64,000 nt of DNA from Hyparrhenia diplandra (taxonomy: Eukaryota; Streptophyta; Magnoliopsida; Poales; Poaceae), in the NCBI GenBank assembly GCA_015847255.1, contig JADLZK010005529.1, forward strand, positions 1 through 64,000, given 5' to 3'. The notes under the pieces were generated by a model that saw only the letters and a list, made by a program, of their open reading frames with translations, searched no databases and was not told where the DNA came from. Position 1 is the first letter of the stretch. The number at the start of each line of letters is the position of its first letter. Positions 22,690 through 32,339 of the stretch are shown piece after piece. The position numbers were made by a program, and so were the translations under genes.

Positions 22690-23224
22690 AAGTCGTCGAC
22701 CTAATTCACAAAGACAAATTTTGTTCGGTTTGTTTTCCCTCTTTTTTTTTTTTTTTAGAAAAGAAATTGACCGGCTTGTTTTCTGAAAATAAATAATAAA
22801 CAAAAAAAAATCATAAGGCAAATTAGTTAGTTATTATTTCTCCTCCTTGATTTGCTATCTGGTTAAGATATTCAAGCGCAATAAATACTAGGACAGTTTG
22901 CAGAAAAACAGTGTAGCGTGACAAAGATTGAGAAGTTCATCATATATCATTTCATCTTGAACTGGATGCAGTCGGGATCAAATATGGCTGGAGGACACTC
23001 TTTACAATGTGGGGTATTTCTCGACCTTGGAAAATCAGTAATTTACAAGTGCACAATCCAAACATCATGATCAGAAAAGAACTTGCAAGTTGCTCTACGG
23101 ATCTACTACCATCAGCAGCATTTAGCATATGGATGGAGTTGGCAGTGTAACCATTCTTCTCCATAGGGGAGAAAAAAGAAGAATCATCCAACTCCAGCAA
23201 CACAACTCATCAACAAGATTATCT
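22690..23224. other. AT-rich DNA, no gene seen
   Basis: Contains poly-T and poly-A runs (22743-22757, 22802-22810) and no protein-like frame. The 83-codon minus-strand frame at 22952-23203 has no recognisable domain. Confidence 0.4.
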
Positions 23225-24850
23225 AATGCTAATCACTTTGTCATAATGCCCTTCATCAATACAATTATTATGACCAAGACTAGATAGAACTTTATCAGTA
23301 CATGCCAACTCTGTGCGCTTTTGGTCAACTTGAAATACAGTTTTTGTTGCACAAGCACTTTCAGTTCTCCCATGCCTGAAGTAACTAAATGAAGGTATAA
23401 GTAATAACTCTAAGCTTAACTGTTAAAAGTCCTGTAGGGGCGCCCAGCCCCTCCAGTTTATTCAAAAAAAAAAAACTGTTAACACTCTAGCTAAATATTT
23501 CTCAGAAAATGAAAATGCATCATCTATATGACCATATTTACAGTAGCAACAAAACCAACCTGAGAGTTGAGAAGAAAAGAAAAATCTAGATTTGGTCCAG
23601 CAGCCACTGTTAGTCTCTTTCAACATGGATCTCTCTGCCCCACGCCTGTCAGAACCAGCATTTAGAGTAGGTACAAAACTTACAAGCATCTAGAAAGAAA
23701 TTGAATCCTTACACTGGACACCAGTAATGGGAAATCTTACAAATCAAGTGAAATACATTCATAACGGTCATAGCCAAGCAGGTCTCTTCTATAAAAGTAG
23801 AAAGTGGAAGAATCCTTGATTGCCATATGTTTAATGCTCACCTGAAACAAATGCAGGATTTAAGATTTCACTTAAGTGGTCATCTTCGAGGGTACAGTCA
23901 ACGGTGAAAAGGCTCCTTCAATTTGGTGTGACAATCATGCTCAAGGCATTGAAAACTCAAAATTATTTACTGTCAGAAAATATAGGCAAGACATTTCTGA
24001 ATTATGATCTCTCTCCAACTTTTCTTGCATAATATTATCCAAAGATATTATGCCAAAGCATTAAAAAGGGACAACTATTCAACGATCAATTCATGTATTG
24101 TTTGTTTGTCCTAGACTCTTAAGATTAAAGTGCCCAGGCTCGATCATTACGCATGGAACTCTATTGATAATTACCAATTTTTCCTCTTGCAGAGAATACT
24201 TAATAACTACAGAGACATCTCCCCAACTAGCCTTGCTAATGCATTTCAAGGTAATGGGAAAAAAAAAAATGTTACAACCCAAATAAAGCAAAACAATAGA
24301 GGACACCTGACTGCACAAGGTGGAAAGTTCTAACCACATTTTTCTGAAGAACGGCAGAGATAGGCCAAATACACAGTTTTACTCATTATCAACACAGCAC
24401 ATGAAAGGCGAATGCTATGAGAGGAGGAAACTAATCTGGTAGTGTTTTGCTATTAAAATAGTTTGTGTGAAGAGTAAAGACATAGTAAATCTTATACAAT
24501 GCTAACTGTGGGGAAATACACAAGCAAAAATACAGGAATCGCCTCACTGACAAAGAGGCCCACAAGAAAGATTTATCATTGGGAGTGCAGGGCTTCTTCA
24601 CAAATTATTTAATAAAATAAAATGCAAAAGAATTTAGTTTTACACATCACGCTGCCAAGCTAATTAGGACTGCACATAAGATTAGTTTACCTGTTAACAA
24701 GAAGAGAACATTTCTCAAGAGAAATTTCTCATTCAAAGCATACCACACAGCATGGCCATAAAAATTAGAGCACGGGACATAATAGTCACTCCAACAAATT
24801 GACATCTAGCATAAAAGATGATAAACACAGTTGAAAACTGAATTCACCTT
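23225..24850. repeat. Duplicated PPR 3' flank, second copy of 5535-7785
   Basis: Sister of the block 5535-7785 but without the LINE fragment that interrupts that copy at 5657-6295. It begins with CTAATCACTTTGTCATAATGCCC and ends in the PPR C-terminal remnant at 24856. No conserved frame is shared by the two copies, so nothing in it is called as coding. Confidence 0.65.
23427..23473 (+). mobile_element. Very short LINE-tail insertion with 9-bp target duplication
   Basis: A 47-bp stretch, containing GTAGGGGCGCCCAGCCCCTC and ending in a run of A, is bracketed by AACTGTTAA at 23418-23426 and 23474-23482. The sister block near 6345-6375 lacks it. The GTAGGGGC...CCCCT signature followed by GTTT resembles the 3' end of the LINE at 59410-62395, so it is a severely 5'-truncated LINE copy. 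Confidence 0.6.
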
Positions 24851-24855
24851 TTTTT

Positions 24856-25023
24856 TGTCGATGATCACTTGTTGGCTCCATTGAGGAAACAAATACTTTT
24901 CAGGTAGAGACTTTGCATGGTGCTGATATTCACCCCTTGAGAAAAGTGATATAAGCTCCAAAGTAGTGGAAGCCTCAAGTGAGAAATTCTTCACAAGTTT
25001 GGAGAGGTAAGCCCCAGCCCCTG
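24856..25023 (-). pseudogene. C-terminal remnant of an RFL-PPR gene (copy E)
   Basis: Minus-strand reading gives NFSLEASTTLELISLFSRGE and YQHHAKSLPEKY, the C-terminus shared by copies A, C and D. Homology to copy A starts at the PPR stop region and stops abruptly at about 25023, after AGCCCCTGCT; unrelated LIF2-like intron sequence follows from about 25070. The remnant carries the same extra C (run at 25018-25021) that breaks the frame of copy A at 7947-7950, while copies C and D have three Cs. This shows that the remnant and copy A share a broken ancestor. Confidence 0.8.
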
Positions 25024-25069
25024 CTATATATAATTTAATTAAGTGCGAGAACTAACCAGGAAGTACTAT

Positions 25070-26360
25070 CATGTATTCACATTCTCTGGGCTGCAAAACT
25101 ATGTTTGGATAATATGAACAACAACAAAGGCATTTCACAGCATGCAAGTTGGGGTAGAATTGGACAATTTGGGCTCAGAAGTACTTTTAGTAAGGTTCCA
25201 TGGTAAATTATGAAAACATAATTCACCACCAAAAAGGTTCCTGATTTCTGGAATTATAAATAAACATAAGGTTCTAAATTTTTATCTCAGCAGCAGAACT
25301 GTTGCAAAGTTTTTAAATCAGCAAGAGGATGTAAGTGCAATCAGATAACCTCGTGCTCTGTTATGTCTCTAACTGATCACAAGGTTGTATTATAATTTCT
25401 AAAGTCAACAAAGACCAATAGTGCAACTCCTACAAAACATTTTTAGAATAGCAAGCAGATGTGAGCATATCATACATCTATGTACCCTGCTATGTCTAAC
25501 AGTGATTCACAAAACCAAACAGAAAGTATAAAGGAACACAATTTTCAACTCAGTTTCCTACTCCTATCTTGGGAAGATCTATGCTGTCAAATACTTGTTT
25601 TATCACATATATCCACCTTTTGAAAAAAAAATAAATATAAACAATGGCAATAAATCAGTGGCATAGAATAACACAAAGATCAACTCTGAACTTAAGTGAA
25701 AACTGTTGGACCACTTTGCCACACAGGTGTGTATCAGTTATGACCAGTTCACCACAGTACTCTCACTCACACTCCCTCTGTCCATAAAAAGGATGTAATT
25801 CTCGCTTATCGATGAGTCATGCTGCCAGTATCAGGAGCCATACTTCCACTACATACAACTATAGCCATACTCCTCTATGAATAGTTGGTTTTTAACTTCA
25901 ATAATTTACAGCGGGGCTCTCCCCTGCTGTATTCACGGTTCAAAAAACTAAGAAAGAGTGAGCAGACGCTACAGAAGTGCTGCTATGACCGAAGGGGGTC
26001 AGGGAGCAGCAGATTACATATGCAACGAAAACAAACATTTAGGTCTTTATTACTCAACTTTGGATGGCCTTTAAAGGCAGGTTTTTCCTTCTGAAACTAA
26101 CAAATGCATACAGCTTGCTCCCCTCTTTCCTCGCATTCGCACCTGCATTAAAAAGGGACAATAAATTGCAGAATGCAATGAACGCAAAAGCTAAACCAGA
26201 GAAGTAGGTAGTACTCACATCCAGGACTTCTCCAACCGACTCAAAACAGTAATTGACATCTTCAGAAGATACATTAGTCTGACCCGGCCCCAAGATATAC
26301 TTTGCTGCCATGAGCAGGAAGAGCAGGAAGCTCAGAATGCTTCACTTTTTCATTCTCATC
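25070..26360 (-). pseudogene. LIF2-like gene fragment 2 (exons and introns of the RRM1 region)
   Basis: 26040-26145 matches the exon coding for AFVSFRR (CTCAACTTTGGATGGCCTTTAAAGGC) and the splice acceptor side (CGCATTCGCACCTGC); 26220-26345 matches the end of coding exon 1 (CTTCAGAAGATACATTAG, GAGCAGGAAGAGCAGGAAGC). Intron sequence is retained (GTTTGGATAATATGAACAAC at 25092, TTCCTACTCCTATCTTGGGAAGATCT near 25555). A Stowaway-like half (CACTCCCTCTGTCCATAAAAA at 25771) and a LINE-tail-like piece (near 25910) sit in it. Decayed, no start region. Confidence 0.72.
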
Positions 26361-26658
26361 TTTCTGATCATCCACAAAAAAGAAACTTCTGTTCTCATCT
26401 CAAACTTGAGGTGCAGATCAGTCGATAAATCTCATTTTACCCAGTAACATACTGAAAATGCCAAAAGTGCACAAGCACACACAACATAGCCTGAGCCACC
26501 AACACATTGCACTTAGTCCTGAAGCTTGACAGCTAAATATGCTAATACTAAATTTGCCACTTGTGGTATTACGATTCTTACTACAACAGCCTAGTTACAG
26601 AACAAAACACACTAGAAAACAAATACTAGAAAGGACACCCAGCATAGTACAACAACAC

Positions 26659-29056
26659 TCAACTCTTGGCTTCATTGAGGAAACGATACTTTTCAGGCAG
26701 AGACTTTGCAAGGTGCTGATATTCCTCCCTTGAGTAAATTGATACAAGCATGGAAGCGGTAGAAGCCTCAAGTGCAAAGTTCTTCTCATCTAGTTTGTAG
26801 AGATAAGCCCCAGCCCTGCTTATGTCACCTCTATCCAACAACCTCCTAACTAGAGAATTTAGCATACATGAGTTTGGAACACAGCCACTATTTTCCATCA
26901 CTGAAAACAGATTCTCAAACTCTTCTAGCAACCCTTCTTCTATGAGATTTTCTGCAACAAAGCGGTAGGTTACAGCATTTGGAACCAAACCATTAGCAGG
27001 AATAGCTGCGAACAAATCCATGGCAGCTTCCTTTCTGCCACTTTTAAACAAAGCACCAATCATAATATTGAATATAAAACTGTCAAGTTGAATATCCTTA
27101 GAACACAGGCTTTGAAACATTTTGAATGCTTCATCAACACAATTATTTTCGCAAAGACCATTTAGAATTATGTTGTATGTGTAGATGTCCCACTGTGTTC
27201 TGCTGTTGATCATATTCAGATAGAGTTCTTTCGCTTCAGAAAATCTCCCAGTCTCAAACAAACCATGCAATATAGTATTATAAGTCACAACTCCAGGTGT
27301 AAGTCCCTTCATTAACATTTCTCTGAAAAGGCTATATGCATCGTCTATCCTTCGGGCTTTACAGTAGCCATGAAGCAAAGTATTATAAGTAACTTCAGTA
27401 GGTGATACGCCAACTGAGACCATACCATCAAATACCTTCTTCGCTTCATCCACCCTTCCAACTAAGCAGTAACCACATATTAACGGGCGATATGAGAAAG
27501 CATCCGGCCTTACGCCTACATGTTCCATCAGATCAATGAGCCTCTGGGCTTCCATGACCCGCCCTACATTGCATAAGTTACAAATTAATGTGTTGAAGAA
27601 CACCACGTTAGGGCGGATCCCTTGATCCAACATTTCATCAATTAATTCCTCTGCCCTCTCCCATTTGTCAACGGTGCACAGTCCATAAACTAGGGAGTTG
27701 AAAACAACAATGTCAGGAGTCACTCCTTCATTGATCATCTGATTGAATTTGACCTCAGCGTCATCCACCCTTCCTAACTTGCATAGTGGATCTATTAGTG
27801 CTCCATAGTTGACTACATTAGGACTCAACCTGTGCTGCCTCATTTTGTTAAAGATATCCATTGCCTTATCAATCATACCACATTTAGCATATGCACTGAA
27901 GAATATGTTGAAGATGTGATGATTAGGTGAAATACCATTTGCTACCATCAAATTTAGGAGGTCATGCATCTCAGAAAGAGCACCTATGGAACCATACCCA
28001 TGAAGCATAATGCCATAGATCGTTACATCAGGTTTTATGCCCTTCCTAATCATAGAATCAAAAAATTTTCTAGCTTCTCTGCATTTTCCATTCTTGCATA
28101 GATAGTCCAGCAGCAAACCATAAGTATAACAATCTGGTTTAGGACCGTGCAGACATTTCTTCAAGCATTCGCACCACCTCTTTCCACTGCCCCATAAAGA
28201 GGTGTCCATGGATCAACAATTATGTCTCATTGTTTGGTTTGACACCTTTATCAATCATCTGCTGAAAGACACCCTTGGCCATCTCAACCATGTCAACCAC
28301 TTGAGCTTTGCAGAGGCCATCAATCACTGTGTTGTATGTCACAACATTTGGTGGAATCCCCCGATCCTTCATTTCAAGAAACAGGTTGTAAGCTTTGTCC
28401 ACTTCACCCTCAGTAAAGAAACCCTCGATGACGGTGTTGTAGGATACCACATTTGGTGGGCAGGTTCTACCTCGATCATTAGCCATCATACGCAGCATCT
28501 CAAGTGCCTCCTCGGCTCTGTTTTCATTGCAGAAACCCTTGAGAAGTGTGTTGTACGAAATTACATTGGGTGTGCAGCCAAATTCGGGCATTCGTTGGAG
28601 CAAAACATCCATGGCCTCGTCCACCCTCTTCGCATCACAGAGGCCCTTGAGCAGTTGACTGATGACTATGACATTGACCCTCCAGCCTGTCTTAAGGATG
28701 AGGCCCAAGGCTGCGAAGCCATGGCTCACATGGCCTATGCGACAGAAGCAACCGATGAGGATGCCATAGGTGCAACGGTCAGGGGGTACCTTGGAGCATT
28801 CACGTACCATCCGGTTGAAGAGGGTGATGACGGTCTCTGACTCTGATGTGGAGGAGGAGCGCCGGTCTGAGGCACGAGAGACAGCGGTGAAGATCTGGTT
28901 GAAGGCGACAACCGACGCAGGCCTGGCGCACTGAAGCAATTCATCGAACAGTTTCAATGCGTCGTCGAGGCCAAGGTTTCCCGAGCGGGCACGGTTGGCG
29001 ATTGCGCACTCCAGCTCCAGGCACCGGTCGCGGACGGCGCTCACGCGGCGCGACAT
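26659..29056 (-). pseudogene. RFL-type PPR gene, copy C (premature stop plus frameshift)
   Basis: The start at 29056 gives MSRRVSAVRDRCLELE and 278 codons of N-terminal region and repeats to a TAA at 28220-28222. At that place the other copies read NETYNCLI; here 2 nt of TATAAT and 1 nt nearby are missing. A further 2-nt deletion near 28149 (GACCGTGCAGAC against GACCATGTGCAGAC in copy A) shifts the frame, after which 500 codons are open to 26659, ending KSLPEKYRFLNEAKS. All about twenty repeats are otherwise present, for example DVTIYGIMLHGYGSIGALSE and DIVVFNSLVYGLCTVDKWER. Total span is 2398 bp, about 799 codons if unbroken. The second half could be expressed from the Met at 28209 but would lack a targeting sequence. 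Likely a pseudogene; could be two annotated genes in an automatic set. Confidence 0.9.
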
Positions 29057-29340
29057 GCTGGCGGGGCGCGCGCACAGAGCGCCACGGACGGCCCTGGGTC
29101 GGTCTCCGGGTCTGTGAAGAAGCAGAGCAGCTCGTGTGGACCGGGCGGGGTAACGCGTGCGGCGCCGTGGAGTGTGCGAGGCTGGGAACTGGAATGGCGA
29201 CCGGCGTGGGTTGGTGGCGGCGGCGGCGGCGGGCGGCGGAGGCGGCCTGTGTGCGTTTGGCTCCGGTGCGGTGCGCTGGGAAGCCCACAGGACTGAATAA
29301 GTCTTGTTACTATTTTTCTATTTTTGTTTTTTTTTTTTTC
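29057..29340 (-). promoter_or_regulatory. 5' flank of PPR copy C
   Basis: Shorter conserved flank than in copies A and B: GTGAAGAAGCAGAGCAGCTCG at about 29113 and the GC-rich GGCGGCGGCGGCGG tract at 29216-29230. Conservation ends at the T-run at 29325-29339. Beyond it lies unrelated, GC-rich sequence. Confidence 0.4.
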
Positions 29341-29654
29341 CATTCACATATTGGCATATTGGGAATGACGGTGAGACCTGACTCCGTTGCTGCGCCGGCC
29401 GTGCTCACCTGGTGCCGTCCACTGGAACTGGAAGGCGTGTCGGACGGCGACACGAGCCGTCGTGTAGCTGTTGGCGACTTGGCGCGGTGCGCACAAGCCG
29501 TACAGATTGCAATAGCAGCTTGTGTGCCAGGCAAGGCCGCGCCTATGATGCGCTCGCTGATGGCGACGGCCAATCATGGCGCCGCCGCCGACTGGTCGGA
29601 GCTTGGGGCCTGCTGGCACCTCTGCTGCCATGCGCGCCGCAAGGGCGATCCAAT
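29341..29654. other. GC-rich DNA downstream of the raffinose synthase-like fragment
   Basis: Similar composition to the fragment at 29655-30200 and likely part of the same captured or duplicated piece. Minus frames such as AISERIIGAALPGTQAAIAI are open but I do not recognise them. Confidence 0.3.
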
Positions 29655-30200
29655 CGTTCAGTTTGTGACGCCGAGGAAGATGGGATGGGTTTGTATGCGA
29701 CGGAGGAGACGTGGACGGTGTGCGACGCCGGATCGCGCGGGAACAAGGCGTCGGAGGCGCACACGACGGTGTTCTTGCGCGCGCCGCTGTAGAGCATGTC
29801 GGTGTTATGGCATGAAGGACCCGTTGTCGGGGAAGTTGCGCGTCATAGAGGTAGGCCTCGAGCGCGCGGCGGTAGCTAGGCGTGGGTGAGCGCGACCCGG
29901 CCGCCGTGTCCGGGGCCGAGCGTCTCGATGATGTTCTGCACGTCCACTTTGACGCCGTCGACGCCGCAGCTCTGTGCTGGTACAGCTCGTCGTAGAAGCT
30001 GAGCGCCCTGTGCTGGTGCACCTGCCACCAGCCACAGGTCGAACACGAAGAGTGAGTCCATGGCGGTGTCTGGCTGGTGGCCCATCACCACGGGGGGCTG
30101 CGCGTTCACGCCGCCCCAGTAGCCCACCATGGCGTGCCAACACGTACTTGATGCCGTGGTCGCGCTTCGCCTCCTCCACTAGCAGCTTGAGCCCCGGCGT
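29655..30200 (-). pseudogene. Raffinose synthase / seed-imbibition protein-like pseudogene fragment
   Basis: Minus-strand pieces match the catalytic part of plant raffinose synthases and related GH36 alkaline alpha-galactosidases. In order they are GLKLLVEEAKRDHGIKYVLA (30198-30140), YWGGVNAQPP (near 30115), CGVDGVKVDVQNIIETLG with the conserved KVD nucleophile region (29972-29920), GHGGRVALTHA then a TAG (29880), YRRALEAYLYD, RNFPDNGSFMP (near 29835), and SDALFPRDPASHTVHVSSVA (29755-29690). Known members join galactose from galactinol to sucrose. Here the reading needs at least three frame changes, a region between the YWGG and CGVDG motifs is shortened, and both ends are missing. It is dead and may have come in with a transposon. 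High GC contrasts with the AT-rich PPR flanks. Confidence 0.8.
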
Positions 30201-32339
30201 TTGCGTCTGCTCCGCCGCCTCCGTCTGCTGCTCGCCGCCGTCTTTGCCGTCGTCGCTCCTGTTCCTCTTTTTGGAAATTGGCGTGCTCCTTGATCCCCGT
30301 CAGTCTGCTGGCCAACCTGCAGGAGCTGGCACACATACATGACTCACGCCGCAGTCTGCTGTAGTGCTGAAGAACACGCTAACAGCGATTGCTGCAGTTT
30401 ACAATTCATTTAATAATCAGAGTCGTTAACCACTTTTGACATCCCGACTTTACTTCACTTGCTGCTGCTTGTTAATCACTAGCAAATCATCAAGGTTAAA
30501 AATGATCGAATCAAAAGAATATATTAAATTGCTGCTCCAATCTTGAAATTGTGATTGGTTGATGCATCAGTTTTACCCACCACATTCAGTTCCCCAAGCT
30601 GAACACGGCAAAAGAGTACAGTACACAAGAGCAACAGAGACACATAAGTGATACAACACGCTTAATCAAGCTCGATGCATAAATAGACCACTGCAGCATG
30701 TCAGCATCTGCCACTTTTTTTACAACGATATTCATTTCATTTAGGTGTGCAGAGTACACAAAGCAGCCTAAAAAGGCTCCAGATTTACAGTATTCAGTGC
30801 TTCCTTATCTGGGCATCCATGAGCAACATGTGTGCAAGTAAAACAAGTTTGAGCTGACAGAGAAGATAAAAGTCTGTGTGCTTCTTTAGCTGAACCATGG
30901 GTTGAATGCTTCATGTCTGTTACCATCTTGAAAACTTTGATTTGATTGGCTTCATTTTTATGAATGAAATCCTGCGTGATGGCTTTTGCCCTCCAGTCTG
31001 GTGGTGCTGATAAGTCAGTCTGTTGAAGGATTTCACCGATGAGTTGTTGTCAGATAAGTATGGGAGGTTTGCAAAAAAAAAAAAAAAAAAGGATAAGTAA
31101 TTGGGCACTGTAATTTGATCAGAGGCAATCCTTCCTGCATGTGAATGAGTTATACCTTGATTGCTGTTTCGTGTGCTGTCATTTTCAGTGTCTGGACTGC
31201 TCTGTTGCTGTTGTTGATGCATTGCATGTGTGTGTTGCTGCTGGCCAGCAAGTGCTGAACAATTTGCATGTTAGTGTTCCTGCTGAAGTATTGTCATTCA
31301 TGCACCAGAGGATATTGCAGCCTACCGGGGGTGTTATTTCCTGGATTAAAACAAAACTAGTCAGATTGTGTTGTCAAAACAAAAAAAAAATCAAGTCAGA
31401 TTGTTAAAGCTTTTGCAATGTGTCTGCAGACTGCAGCTTTCTACATTGGCCTTTCCTTACCTCAGTACAATAACCTTGACCAAGAGTACGAGTATGACCA
31501 AACCAAAAAAACAGAAGGGAATATCCTAATTCTCCAAAGTGGCAACTTGAATTCAATTGGGACTTCAGGAGCAGGACATGATTGATTGGACGACATATTT
31601 TTTTTCCATCAGAGCAGCTCAAGAGCGAGTGGTATTCGCCTGCTTCAGCGGAAGACAGCAACTGAGCAACCGGATGCAGCGACAGGGAGCCTCTTCGCCT
31701 CGGATATTGGATGCCTGGACACCGCCATGCCCTCGATGCTGTTGCAGCCCTGCACCGCCTTGTTTGAGTTGGCAGCAGGATTCAGAATTGAGTCAACTGA
31801 CACATCCATCCGCCTCTGGTCAGGTCAGCCATCCCCACCTGCCTGCTGCTGTGCTGTGCTACCTCAACGCCGTGGGCTCTGGGCTGGATTGGCCCCAAGT
31901 CCCAACTTCAGGAAACAGTGGCACGGGAGGAACATACCTGCAGAGAATCCAGTTAAAATTATAGGAACCAAACAATGATAAAGAGGTACACATATGATTG
32001 TTTTTGTAGTGAGAGTGCAGGATTCATTCACAAATTATGCAAAAAGGTAGTGCACAGCGCTACTCAATAATTGGTAAACTGATTCCTGCTTTAAAGCTAA
32101 CTAGGATGGTCCACAGAATTATTTTACCTGTCAATAAACTTGATGCTGAAGTGCACCAACAAGACAGCATTTCTCTAGAGAATTTCATCATTCAATCTTT
32201 CAAAGAATACCACAGGGGCACAAAGCATAGCCAAAAAAAATTAGAGCACAAAACAGAATATTCACTCCAAAATATTTACATTGTCACATTAAGATGATCA
32301 GTGCAGTTGAAAAGTCAATTCATATTTTTGTGTCAACAC
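30201..32339. repeat. Intergenic DNA between the raffinose synthase-like fragment and PPR copy D
   Basis: 30400-30620 matches 5130-5400 (TCACTAGCAAATCATCAAG, GATTGGTTGATGCATC, CCACCACATTCAGTTCC). 31385-31570 matches 18110-18270. 31990-32335 matches the PPR 3' flank near 13745 and 7500 (GAGAGTGCAGGATTCATTCACAAATTATGC). From 31600 to 31960 a GC-richer stretch has open frames on the plus strand (31557-31964, 31586-31978) without a recognisable domain. No gene is called. Confidence 0.45.

Noticed and set aside
28957..29889. 310-codon plus-strand frame
   Set aside because: Antisense to the PPR copy C N-terminus and to the raffinose synthase-like fragment; no domain.
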